Source: Shimia thalassica
Lineage (GTDB): Bacteria > Pseudomonadota > Alphaproteobacteria > Rhodobacterales > Rhodobacteraceae
Assembly: GCF_001458215.1 (NCBI RefSeq)
Contig: NZ_CYTW01000001.1
Location: 310,001 to 374,000 of the forward strand
DNA length: 64,000 nt
Direction: 5' to 3'
Made by a program: the position numbers and the translations under genes. Positions 9,418 to 19,800 of the stretch are shown in pieces (position 1 is the stretch's first letter; every line of letters begins with the position of its first letter). The notes beneath the pieces were generated by a model. That model saw nothing but the letters and a program-made list of their open reading frames with translations. It did no database searches and had not been told where the DNA came from.

Positions 9418-10281
9418 ATGTTAAAGCGGGGCCTGATAATTGACGAACCTTGGATTGGACACATTCTCGAAGGCCAAAAGGATTGGGAAATGCGTTCGCA
9501 GGCAACCTCGCACAGAGAATGGTTTGGCCTGATCCGCAAGGGGAGCGGACTGGTGGTGGGCTTGGCCAGGCTCGTCGATTGCGGAAAGGCTCTCAGCCCC
9601 ACCGAGATGATTGCTTCGCAGCACCATCACCGCATCCCGGTCTCCATGATCCGCAGCGGCGCGGTCTCGAAATGGGTCATCCCATGGAAACTTGAGGATA
9701 TCCGACCACTTGAGCGCTCGGTTCCCTACGAACATAAGAGTGGCGCAGTTACCTGGGTCTTGTTTTCGGACGAGGTTTCAGCCCGCTTGGCTGAAGCACA
9801 AGAGGCTTCAACGCAAATTGCTTCCAATACCATCGCGACGCCGAGCCGTAAGGTCGACACAAGCCTTATCATGAGGGCTTCGGATCAACCGACCAGAGAT
9901 GCTTTAATCAAGCAACAAACACCAGCTGCGTCGCCTTCCGTGCCTGAAGCCCAACGGCAACTTCTCGGCAGAAGCCGTATCACCGGTGGAAACCTTCGGA
10001 ACAGTCATTTTTACATTGGAGACTTCCTCGACAAGTTCCCAGCCGACAGCATCGGTGGAAGCAGCAAAGAGGCCGCTGGCTCGAAAGAAATAACCGTGGA
10101 TTGGGGTGGCCCTTCAACTGTAATGACAGACATCGACCGAACCAAACGCATGTTCCGGAAACGCGGCTGGGTGCGGCAGTTCTTCTTGGCTTATGGAGCA
10201 CGCGAAAACGACACGGTCATAGTAACCGCCTCCGCACCATACCATATCCATGTCCACGTTGAACGCGGGTCCAAACCCTGA
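9418..10281 (+). CDS. ASCH-domain protein with C-terminal B3-like domain, Zorya-linked
   Basis: The gene starts 27 bases after zorD with an AGAAAGG ribosome site, so it is probably the fifth gene of the operon. Residues 1 to about 125 resemble an ASCH (PUA-like) domain: RGLIIDEPWIGHILEGQK near the N-terminus is the typical opening. A linker of about 60 polar residues follows. Residues about 190-285 (NSHFYIGDF, FPADSIGG, KRGWVRQFF, ENDTVIV) look like a B3-like DNA-binding barrel of the type found in some restriction enzymes; this part is inference. ASCH domains are thought to bind RNA or modified bases. It has no visible catalytic motif and may be a nucleic-acid sensor or regulator. Confidence 0.7.
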   Translation: MLKRGLIIDEPWIGHILEGQKDWEMRSQATSHREWFGLIRKGSGLVVGLARLVDCGKALSPTEMIASQHHHRIPVSMIRSGAVSKWVIPWKLEDIRPLERSVPYEHKSGAVTWVLFSDEVSARLAEAQEASTQIASNTIATPSRKVDTSLIMRASDQPTRDALIKQQTPAASPSVPEAQRQLLGRSRITGGNLRNSHFYIGDFLDKFPADSIGGSSKEAAGSKEITVDWGGPSTVMTDIDRTKRMFRKRGWVRQFFLAYGARENDTVIVTASAPYHIHVHVERGSKP

Positions 10282-10458
10282 ACCAGCTTTCGCGAAAGTC
10301 AGCATTGCAGACCGTCAGTCGAAAAAGACTACACTCGTCAATTTCTTTCCGTCGTCAGGGTTTCTGGGACCAAGGGCAACCCGAGCTGGTTGAGAGTTTG
10401 GTTCATCTTGTTGTTTTGATTATGCGGCCTGCTTGCCGTGAGCCAATCGCGAAAACTA

Positions 10459-10498
10459 GGTACAACCGGATACTTGTTTCTGTACCACTTCTGTACCA
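10459..10498. repeat. TGTACC-type short repeats near the att site
   Basis: TTCTGTACCA occurs twice as a direct repeat (10478-10487 and 10489-10498), and the inverse motif GGTACAA lies at 10459-10465. Clusters like this about 170-200 bases from an att core are typical of integrase arm sites or excisionase sites, but the assignment is inference from position alone. Confidence 0.4.
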
Positions 10499-10661
10499 TC
10501 GAACAAAATGTGGACAAAGCGCGATCCGAACGAGGAGTTAGTCGGGTGGAAGCTTAAATCGGTTTTATCCAAGATTAAGAAATTGTTTAAAAACGGATGG
10601 TTGCCCCAAGATAGTTCAATAAAATAGGCTTTTGTCTTCAATTGGGTGTTCTCGCCAATTT

Positions 10662-10709
10662 GGATTGAAAATCCTCGTGTCGGTGGTTCGATTCCGCCCC
10701 TGGGCACCA
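10662..10709 (+). pseudogene. tRNA-Phe(GAA) 3' fragment, attachment-site scar
   Basis: The fragment reads as the 3' part of tRNA-Phe: anticodon loop TTGAAAA (10665-10671, anticodon GAA), 3' anticodon strand TCCTC, variable loop GTGTC, T arm GGTGG-TTCGATT-CCGCC (10682-10698, five pairs), acceptor strand CCTGGGC, discriminator A and encoded CCA (10707-10709). The 5' half is absent: at the expected position, about 10634, there is no GCCCAGG and no D arm. This is the expected product of integration into a tRNA 3' end, and its orientation puts the inserted element to the left. Confidence 0.85.
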
Positions 10710-11111
10710 CTTTTCCTCAAGATACGCAGTGCCTTGGATGGAAACTACTTCCGGGTTTGTTTGGCGTTGTTCCCGGAGCTGGAATGGTGATGCGCCGGCT
10801 TGTTTTTGCAGCTTTGCAAGTAGCGATTTGGGTCAAATCGGAGCAGGTCTGACTTCCATTGAAACTCTTCTAACGCCAAATTTGTGCCTATCCTTGCTCT
10901 AAGTTTCCGTGTTCCTCAGTTCTTCGGCCCTCTCAATTGAGGAACGTGATGCGGCCTCTTATGGCGTCTCACCGCGTCTTTTGACGTGCGTAGTCAAGAG
11001 CGCTGGGGTGGTTACCTGAAATGCTATTTGGGGGAACGACGGCACAGCTACTTGTCATGGTCAAAATAGACCCTAGGGTTAGCGCATCCTGGTTTTTCAA
11101 AAACGAATGTC

Positions 11112-11807
11112 ATGTCCCTAATCAGCGTTCAATCTCTCAAATACTCATGGCCCGACAGTGCAAAAAACACGTTGGATGTTTCCACATTCGAAGTGGCCCC
11201 GGGGGAGCAGGTGTTTCTTAAGGGGCCAAGTGGGTGTGGCAAATCCACCTTTCTATCGGCACTGTCTGGTGTGATTGATGTGCCGGCAGGCAGCATGAGG
11301 ATCGCGGGTCAGGACATTGCAAGCTTGGAGCCCTCCGGACGGGATCGGTTCCGTGTGGATCACATGGGGATCATTTTTCAGGTGTTTAACCTTCTTCCCT
11401 GGCTCAGCGCGATAGACAACGTCATCCTGCCTTGCCGGTTTTCAAAACGCAGGTTGCGGCAAACCAAGGGTGATCCACGGTCTGCTGCCCTGCGCCTGCT
11501 CGGAGAACTGGGTCTTCGGGACCAAGCGATCCTTGAGGCCCCTGCCATGTCCTTGAGTGTAGGCCAGCAGCAACGGGTTGCCGCCGCAAGGGCGTTGATC
11601 GGCGGCCCAGATGTTGTCCTCGCGGATGAGCCGACCTCGGCACTGGATGAAGAGGCCAGGAACGCCTTTGTCAGCTTGCTTCAAAGCGAATGTCGCGCGG
11701 CGGGGGCGGCGCTGGTTTTCGTGAGCCACGACCAAAGGCTGGAAACGCAGTTCGACCGATTGGTTGAATTTCGAGACATGAACAATGCGGGGGCGGTGCA
11801 ATGCTGA
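11112..11807 (+). CDS. ABC transporter ATP-binding protein (LolD/MacB type)
   Basis: This 231-residue ATPase drives the permease encoded next to it. It has Walker A GPSGCGKST (about residues 37-45), the signature LSVGQQQRVAAARAL, Walker B DVVLADEPTSALD and the switch His in FVSHDQ. The size and the form of the signature fit the LolD/MacB/FtsE branch, which works with FtsX-type permeases in mechanotransmission or envelope export rather than classical import. The gene overlaps the permease start by 7 bases. The substrate is discussed under the neighbouring genes. Confidence 0.88.
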   Translation: MSLISVQSLKYSWPDSAKNTLDVSTFEVAPGEQVFLKGPSGCGKSTFLSALSGVIDVPAGSMRIAGQDIASLEPSGRDRFRVDHMGIIFQVFNLLPWLSAIDNVILPCRFSKRRLRQTKGDPRSAALRLLGELGLRDQAILEAPAMSLSVGQQQRVAAARALIGGPDVVLADEPTSALDEEARNAFVSLLQSECRAAGAALVFVSHDQRLETQFDRLVEFRDMNNAGAVQC

Positions 11808-13093
11808 CGCTGAGTGTAAAGAGCCTCTGGAACCGCAAGTTCGTTGTTTTTCTGACGGTGTTGTCCATTGCATTGAGCACGGCGCTGATCTTGGGGGTGG
11901 ACCGGCTTCGCAACGAAGCGAGAGAAGGGTTTGCCAATTCCGCGTCGGGTTTGGATTTGATCGTGGCACCTCGTGGAAACGATGTGCAGATATTGCTGGC
12001 CACCGTGTTTGGCGTCGGTTCGACTGGCGCTGGCATAAGTTGGGACAGCTTCGAAATGTTCGAAAGCAACCCTGCGGTGTCTTGGGCTGTTCCAATCATG
12101 ATGGGGGACAATCACCGCGGCTTTCCCGTGATCGGGACGTCTGAAACCTATTTCGAGCACTTTCTTCACACCGGCGGGAAGCCTTTGGAATTTGCACAGG
12201 GGGCTGCGTTCCAAGGAAAGGAAAGTGCGGTTCTTGGTGCCGAAGTGGCCGAACGTTTTGACTATTCTCCGGGCAGTGTCGTTGTGAATGCCCACGGTGC
12301 CGGTTCGGTCGCTTTCGACGTTCACGACGAAGCCCCGTTTGTCGTAACGGGTGTTTTGGAGCGCACGGGTACTGCGGTTGACCGTATGGTCTTTGTGCCA
12401 ATGGAGGGGTTTGATGCGCTTCACGATCAAAAGGAAGACGCGCAGGCAGACCCGTTTGCGGCATCGTCCGAAACAAACGTCATGCAATCGGATCACGAGG
12501 CGCACGACGACCACGAAGCAAATCACCACGGGCACGAACCCGAAAAGATTAATGCGATCTTTCTGGGACTTCACAGTAAAACATCGGTGCTCGCTTTGCA
12601 GAGGCTGGTTGCCTCTTATCCTGTCGAACCTCTTTCCGCAGTGATGCCGAATGTGGCGTTGCTCTCACTTTGGTCGGTCACGGGCACGGCGGAAACCGCG
12701 CTACAGATTATGGCCTTTGCCGTGGCTCTTGTCGGTGTGGCGGGCATGGTCGTGATGTTGACGGCCTCGCTAGAAGCGCGCCGTCGCGAATTTGCAATCT
12801 TGCGGTCCGTCGGCGCGACGCCTTTTGCCATTTTTCGTATGATTGTTCTCGAGGCCTTGCTGGTCGCTCTTGCCGGTGTCGTGCTGGGCTTTGTCTTGAT
12901 GAGCGCCGCTATTGCTTTGGCGGCACCTGTCCTTGGGGCAAACTATGGCATTTATCTGGAACTTTCGCTGCCCAGTGTTCACGAAATCCTGTTGGCAGGG
13001 GCCTTGCTTCTGGGAAGCGTTCTTGCCAGCCTAGCGCCAGCCATTCGTGTGTACCGTATGACGCTTTCAGATGGCCTGACGATGCGAATATGA
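11801..13093 (+). CDS. FtsX/MacB-type ABC permease with His-rich loop
   Basis: The 430-residue permease has one N-terminal membrane helix (about 12-32), a long periplasmic domain and three C-terminal helices with the FtsX-type block EARRREFAILRSVGATP between the first two, as in LolC/E and MacB. An unusual stretch at about residues 227-249 (DHEAHDDHEANHHGHEPEK) holds six His plus many acidic residues and looks like a metal-binding loop. Together with the DUF3299 gene this resembles operons linked to zinc handling (such as zrg of Vibrio, from memory). Metal specificity is inferred, not seen. Confidence 0.82.
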   Translation: MLTLSVKSLWNRKFVVFLTVLSIALSTALILGVDRLRNEAREGFANSASGLDLIVAPRGNDVQILLATVFGVGSTGAGISWDSFEMFESNPAVSWAVPIMMGDNHRGFPVIGTSETYFEHFLHTGGKPLEFAQGAAFQGKESAVLGAEVAERFDYSPGSVVVNAHGAGSVAFDVHDEAPFVVTGVLERTGTAVDRMVFVPMEGFDALHDQKEDAQADPFAASSETNVMQSDHEAHDDHEANHHGHEPEKINAIFLGLHSKTSVLALQRLVASYPVEPLSAVMPNVALLSLWSVTGTAETALQIMAFAVALVGVAGMVVMLTASLEARRREFAILRSVGATPFAIFRMIVLEALLVALAGVVLGFVLMSAAIALAAPVLGANYGIYLELSLPSVHEILLAGALLLGSVLASLAPAIRVYRMTLSDGLTMRI

Positions 13094-13107
13094 TGATCGG
13101 AGCGAAC

Positions 13108-13752
13108 ATGAAAACGATTTTGATGGCCGGTGTCTTCAGCATGGCGGCGATCGCGTCCCAAGCTGAAACGACGCAAATCTATTGGGATGATCTGGCGCCC
13201 GCGCCAGAACCATATGAAAACCCGTTTGCAGGCATGGAATCCGATCAGCTGCAGCGTCTCGCGAATTTGCTGAGATATGAAACGCAATCACCGGAAGCTC
13301 TGGATGAAGCCGCGCGCAATGATGCTGCCAGCCTGCGACAGTCACTCACGGCTGAAGGGCTTGATGTGGATGGGCTCTTCGAGCAGCGGCTGGTGGTTAT
13401 GCAAGCGCGGGAAAAGGCTGCCAACACCCCAAACGCCGAAATTCTGGGGCAGAGTATCCGCTTGGGCGGGTATGTGCTGCCGTTGGAAATGGAAGGGGAA
13501 AAGGCAATCGAGTTTTTGCTGGTCCCGACTGTGGGGGCGTGCATTCACGTTCCACCGCCGCCCGCAAACCAAATGGTTCATGTGTCTTATCCAAGCGGGT
13601 TTGCGGTCACTGGTCTGTATGATCCCGTTTGGATCACTGGTGAGATCCGCGCAGAACATGCCATGCGTGATGTCAATTACTCGGACGGCGCGTCTCAGGT
13701 TGCCGTGAGCTATACGATGCATGCCGGAGCTGTCGAGCCCTATACTGAATGA
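13108..13752 (+). CDS. DUF3299 periplasmic protein
   Basis: The 214-residue product has a signal peptide ending at about residue 20 (FSMAAIASQA) and the DUF3299 pattern: IYWDDLAP near the N-terminus, IRLGGYVLPLE, EFLLVPTVGACIHVPPPPANQ in the second half. The family is periplasmic or lipoprotein-like, of unknown function, and often sits beside MacB-type ABC genes. The ATG at 13108 was chosen over that at 13090 because GGAG (13098-13101) precedes it and the product then begins with a clean signal peptide. It is the last gene of the operon, before a bidirectional terminator. Confidence 0.8.
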   Translation: MKTILMAGVFSMAAIASQAETTQIYWDDLAPAPEPYENPFAGMESDQLQRLANLLRYETQSPEALDEAARNDAASLRQSLTAEGLDVDGLFEQRLVVMQAREKAANTPNAEILGQSIRLGGYVLPLEMEGEKAIEFLLVPTVGACIHVPPPPANQMVHVSYPSGFAVTGLYDPVWITGEIRAEHAMRDVNYSDGASQVAVSYTMHAGAVEPYTE

Positions 13753-13804
13753 CATGATCTGGCTGCTGTGTCAGGAAAACACCAATCAGTACCGAACAAA
13801 AGAA

Positions 13805-13842
13805 AAGCCCGCGCCTCTGATAAGAAGCGCGGGCTTTTTTTC
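13805..13842. terminator. bidirectional intrinsic terminator
   Basis: Ten-base arms AAGCCCGCGC (13805-13814) and GCGCGGGCTT (13827-13836) flank a 12-base loop, with a T run to 13840 on the plus strand and A-rich sequence at 13796-13806 giving a T run on the minus strand. It lies between two convergent genes. Confidence 0.88.
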
Positions 13843-13854
13843 TATGGCGTCTGT

Positions 13855-16800
13855 TTATGCGAGCAGGTCGAAGACGTTTCCGCCGATCTGAAGGTTGATC
13901 GAGGCTTCTCCGCCACCATCTACCAGGGCCCACATGATTTGGCCTGTGGGGCGGTAAATGATGAAGGCTTCTTCAACATTGTCATCCCCTGACCGTTCGC
14001 CTGCGGCTGTGGCAGTATGGGTTGTGTTGACCTGGAATTGGTCTGCGGTTGCTGATCCATTGCCGAAATGAAGAATGTCCCCATCTGCCGCGCTGTAATC
14101 CTGAACCCAGTCAGAGCCGTGATCGAAGATACCGATGTGATAGAACCGGTCACCACCGGCGCCACCGTTCAGCAAGTCGTGACCGAAGCCGCCGTTGACA
14201 AAGTCATCGCCATCACTGCCGAAGATTTGGTCAGCATAGGCGCTGCCTGTTAGGGTGTCATCGCCGGTTCCGCCAATAACGGTATCTGCCCCAAAGCCGC
14301 CTGCGATTGAGTCGTTGCCAGCGTCGCCGCGCAACTCGTCATTCCCGTAGCCGCCATCGACAGTATCGTTGCCAACGCCACCGTAAACCACGTCGCGCAC
14401 GTCATCCTCGCTTGTGCCGCCGCGAAGGATGTCATCGCCGTCGCCACCAACCAAGGTGTCGCCACCGTCGCCGCCATCAAGGCTGTCATTGCCTTCATGC
14501 CCGCGAAGCATGTCGTTGCCGTCAAGGCCGGACAATGTGTCGTTGCCCTCGCCACCATTCATCGTGTCAGAGCCAGCTGTACCAGTCAGAACCAGATCAT
14601 CAGGCCTGATCAGGGATGCCAGTTCGGAGAACGTCATGGAGCGGTCGCGGAATTCGACCATCTCCACATCAGACAGAATAAGGTGTGATCCGTCCGAGTT
14701 GGTGATGAGGAAGTCGCTGCCGCTTTGTTCCACAGTGACCAAGGCGCTGTTTGCCGTAATCACGGCGAGATCGTTACCAGGACCACCGCCAATCGCGTCA
14801 ACACCTGCGCCACCATACAAGGTGTCATCGCCGTTGCCACCAAGCAGGGTGTCGTTCCCGTCGTTCCCTTCGATGCTGTCATCGCCGTCATGACCTCGGA
14901 CAACGTCGTCGCCCGCCAAAGCAGAGATCGTATCGTCGCCGCCATCACCGGCAAGTGTATCCGCACCGTTGGTACCCAGAATGTTGCGACCGTCGGGCGG
15001 TACCAGGGCAGCCAATTCTGCAAAGGTCAGGGTGCCGTCCTGGAATTCGATATTCTCAACATCCGAGAAGACCGTGGTGGTTCCGAGGACATAGGTCACG
15101 ACAAGGCTTGTACCACTGCGTGCAACTGTGATCGATGTGCTGGCATCCGCAATCACGGCGAGGTCATCGCCCGAACCACCAGACACAGTATCAGCTCCGG
15201 CGCCACCAATCATAGTGTCGTCGCCGTTGCCTGCCAACAGCCTGTCGTCGCCGTTGCCGCCGCGCATACTGTCGTTACCATCATAACCACGCAGGATGTC
15301 ATTGCCGTCAAGGCTGGCAATGGTGTCGTCGCCTGCATCGCCTTCCATGGAATCGTCGCCGGTTGTACCCAGCAGGTTCAAGCCGGGAGGGGGCACCAAG
15401 TCTGCAACTTCTGCAAAGGTCAGCGTCCGGTCCTGGAACTGGATTGCTTCGATGTTATCATAGACAAGTGTCGTTCCGTCGGCAGTTGTGATCAGAAGGT
15501 TTGAGCCGCTTTGTTCGACCGCAACCGAGGTGCTGATGCCGGCCACGATTGCTGTGTCGTTGCCAGCGCCTCCGGACAATGCATCCGCTCCTGCACCACC
15601 GTTCATTGTATCGTTGCCGTTGCCACCCAACAGGGTGTCGTTTCCAGCGCCGCCGATGAGGCTATCGTTGCCATCATTGCCACGCAGGACGTCATTGCCG
15701 TCCAGACCCGAGAGAGTGTCGTTGCCGTCCGCCCCTTCGAGCGAGTCCGCGCCAGCAGTGCCCGTGAGATTAAGGTCATCGGGCCGCAGCAACGTCGCCA
15801 GTTCCGAGAACGTCATTGTGCGATCCTGGAATTCGATCGATTCAATATCCGAACGGACCAGATCGGATCCGGCACTCGACGTGATCAGGAAATCACTTCC
15901 AACCTGTTCCACATCGACCGAGGTGCTGTTGCCATCGACGATGGCGGTGTCTGTTCCAGCGCCCCCTTCAAGGGTATCTGCACCAGCATCACCTTCCAGA
16001 ATGTCATTGCCTGCGTTGCCCTGAAGCAAATCGTCACCTGCGCCGCCTTGCAGGGAATCATTCCCGTTTTGACCACGCAGAAGATCATCGCCATTCAGAC
16101 CAAACAGCGTATCGTCGCCATCCGCACCGTCCAGCGTATCGTTGCCGGATGTGCCTGCAAGGTTGAGGTTGTCAGGACGGATCAAAGCAGTAGCTTCTGC
16201 AAAGGTCATCGTCTGGTCGGCGAACTGGATCTTCTCGACATCAGCTGAGACCAGCGTTGTGCCGTCCGCTGCGGTGATCAGAAGATTGCTTCCGCTTTGC
16301 TCGACAGTGACCGATGTGCTGCCATCGTCGATGACGGCAATATCATCGCCCGCGCCACCCGCGAGGGTGTCGTCGCCCAGACCGCCAACAAGCGTGTCGT
16401 CTCCTCCACCACCTTGCAGGCTGTCGTTTCCGTCACCGCCTTGCAGGCTGTCGTTGCCGTCCAGTCCGCGCAAGAGGTCATCGCCTTCGAGACCCGAGAT
16501 GGTATCGTTTGCCCCTTCGCCTTCCAAGGTGTCCGCACCAGCGGTGCCCACAAGGTTGAGGTCAAACGGACCAACCAGGGTCGCCAATTCGGCGAACGTC
16601 ATCGTGCGATCCTGGAATTCGATGGTTTCGACATCTGTTTTCACAAGAGCAGAGCCGTCTGCAGAGATGATAAGGAAATTGCTTCCCGACTCTTCGACAG
16701 TTACCGACGTGCTTGTCGCAGAAATCACAGCCGTATCCGTGCCGGAACCACCTTCAAGCGTGTCGTCACCAGGTCCGCCATGCAAGGTGTCGTTGTTTGC

Positions 16801-19800
16801 GCCCCCCACGAGGGAATCATTGCCGGCACCGCCTTGGAGGTCATCGTTGCCAGCGTCACCGCGCAGGACATCATTTCCGTCGAGACCAGAAAGGGTATCG
16901 TCGCCAAGGTTGCCTTCCAGTGTATCAGCGCCAGAAGTCCCCGTCAGGTTCCGTCCGTTTGTATCAATCAGAGCGATAACTTCCGAGAACGACATTGTCC
17001 GGTCTTGGAACTGAATTGATTCAATGTCCGACCGGATCAGGTCTGATCCGTCAGGCAAAGTGATCAACAAATCGGAACCAACCTGATCGACCATGACTTC
17101 GGTACTGATCGCCGAAATCATCGCCGTATCTGTACCTGATCCGCCCTCTAGGGTGTCTTCACCGGCACCACCTTCGAGCATGTCTGCGCCGCCATCGCCG
17201 CGCAAAATGTCATCGCCATGACCACCATAGATGGTGTCGTTGCCAGAGCCGCCGGACACATCGTCGTTGCCGTCAGCATCGCTTTGGCCGCCATAAAGAA
17301 TGTCGTTGTTCGCGCCGCCATCGACCGTGTCAGAACCGTCACCGGCATAGATGGTGTCGTTGCCGTCATCACCACTCAGCGAGTCATCGCCCGCAAGACC
17401 GACAATGCTGTCAGCGCCGCCGTCACCTGCAATCGTATCGTCATTGGGTGAGCCACGCAGATAGTCATCGCCGCTGGTGGGGCTGTTCGGAACCGCACGG
17501 CCAATCTGGCCAATGCTGTCAACCAACATGGCGTGGTCCCATACGACCCCATCCGCGAAGGTCACGCGTTCGATGGCGCTGGCGTTGTTCGCGCCCAGGC
17601 TATTGGCAAGCACCACAACATCACGTGTCGGGCCAAAGTCCAAAACGATGCTTTGGCTTGTCGGGCTTTGCAGCGTCACGGTTGCATGAATGGATTCAAA
17701 GTCGTGAATGATGACGTGGTCGATACCGTCACCCGCCACACCCAGATCGTTCACCGTGTCGATTCTGTCACCAAGATAGAAGTGATAGGTATCGCCGCCT
17801 GCGCCACCGACAAGGGTGTCATTTTCGGCACCACCCGTCAGCGTATCGTTTCCAAGGAAACCCTGAAGCGAGTTTTGCGAGCCGGACCCAACAATGACAT
17901 CGTCAAAGTCCGAGCCGTGCAGGTTTTCGATAGAAATCAGGGTGTCAGTACCACCAAGACCGTCTGTGCTGGTGCCTGTGCTCAAGTTGGCGTCGATTGC
18001 CGATGTGGATGAACGGTATCTGACAAGGTCGGTTCCGTCGCCACCATCAAGGATATCGGTTCCCAATTCGCCCCAAAGCTCGTCGTTGCCGGCGCCACCT
18101 TCAAGGGTGTCGTCGCCATCACCGCCCAAAAGCAGATCGTTGCCACCCTGACCCTGGACAAGGTCGTCACCAACATAAGAGAACAGGCGGTTGTTAGAGG
18201 CGTTGCCTGAAATTGTATCGCTAAAGTCGGTGCCGTGGATGTTTTCGATGCTGATCAGCGTATCCGTGCCACCGACACCATCCGATGCGGTGCCTTGTGC
18301 AAGGTCAACGTTGATCGACGATGTGGATTCTCTGTAACGGGCAAGGTCACTGCCGTCGCCGCCATCCAGCGTATCATCGCCGGCTTCGCCCCAGATTTCG
18401 TCGTCGCCCGATCCACCGATGACCGAGTCATTGCCGTCGCCGCCGAGCATGGTGTCAGCGCTGCCGCCACCATTGATTGTGTCGTCGCCGCCATAGGCAA
18501 ACAGGCGGTTGCCGCCGCTGTCGCCGGTAATCGCATCCCCGAACTCGGACCCGTGCACGTCTTCGATATTCAGAAGCGTATCCGATCCGCCGTCACCATC
18601 CGATGCGGTGCCTTGGTTCAGGTTCACGCGAATACCAGACGAGGCATTCAGATAACGAGCGATATCGTTGCCGCCGCCACCATCGATGATGTCATCGCCA
18701 GCTTCGCCCCAGATTTCGTCGTTGCCCGCGGCCCCTTGGATCGTGTCGTTGCCGTCGCCGCCAAGCATGGTGTCGCCACCGCCTGCAGCGTTGATCGAGT
18801 CGTCTCCGCCAAAGCCGAGCAAACGGTTCGAGCCGCTATCCCCGATGAGGGTGTCTCCGAACTCTGACCCGTGAGCGTCTTCGATGTTGATAAGAGTATC
18901 TGTGCCGCCGTCACCATCTGCGGCCGTGTCCTGACCCAGATTGACGTGCACGCCGGAAGTGGCTTCCAGATAGCGGATGACATCATCACCGGAACCACCG
19001 TCCAGCGTATCGTCGCCAGCTTCGCCCCAAAGTTCATCATCGCCCGAGCCCGCAGCCAGAGAGTCGTCTCCGTCACCGCCCAAAAGCGTGTCTGCGCCAT
19101 CGCTTGCAAAGATACGGTCGTTGCCACCGCGACCCGAAAGACGGTTGCCGCCTGTGCTGCCGAAAATGTCGTCGCTGAATTCCGAACCAAACGCGTTTTC
19201 AATCGAGATCAGCGTATCGGTGGCACCTGTGCCGTCGATCACCGTCGAGGTGCTGAGGTTGATGTTTACGCCAGCTTCGTCATCAAGATAGCGAACCGTG
19301 TCATTACCGGCACCACCGTTCAGCGTGTCTGTACCGTGCCCGCCCCAGAGTTCGTCGTTACCGGCACCACCATCAAGCGTGTCGTCGCCGCCATCACCTT
19401 TGATCGTGTCGTTGCCCTCAAGGCCGTACACCGTGTCATCGCCTTCATAGGCCACAAGACGGTTTGAATGGGCACTACCGGTGATCATGTCCGTGTTATC
19501 GGTGGTGTGAACGTGTTCGATGCTGATCAGCGTGTCGCGATCCCCGAACCCGTCAATGCCGTAGCCCGCTTGAAGGTCAACAATCGCACCTGCGGTACCG
19601 CCGGTCAGATAGTCTTCGTCATAGTGGATGCGGTCTTCACCTGCGCCACCGTCAACGGTATCGGCGCCCGCCAGAGCCCAGAAGCCGTTGTCATCGCTGC
19701 CGCCGGTCATGACGTCCACAAATTGTGTGGCGCGAATTTGGTCGATCGAGATCAGCGTGTCGCGGTCACCGAAGGTATCGATGCCCCAGCCCTGACCAAG

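Larger units (their letters stand above)
10282..11111. other. 830-base non-coding junction between island and chromosome
   Basis: No convincing gene is visible here. The left part (to 10709) is AT-rich by eye and contains short TGTACC-type repeats and the tRNA-Phe fragment. The right part (10710-11111) is core-like and contains an inverted repeat TTCCTCA (10912-10918) / TGAGGAA (10938-10944) that could form a hairpin. The promoter of the ABC-transporter operon starting at 11112 should lie in the last 150 bases, but I cannot pick out clear boxes. Confidence 0.6.

Noticed and set aside
10305..10541. Possible integrase remnant left of the tRNA fragment
   Set aside because: Neither strand gives the R-H-R-Y motifs of a tyrosine integrase; treated as non-coding.
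10456..10710. Minus-strand frame beginning with GGIEPPTRGF
   Set aside because: This is the well-known false protein obtained by translating the antisense strand of a tRNA 3' end.
12670..13107. Long N-terminal extension of the DUF3299 gene
   Set aside because: It overlaps the permease gene fully; a signal peptide and ribosome site support the start at 13108.
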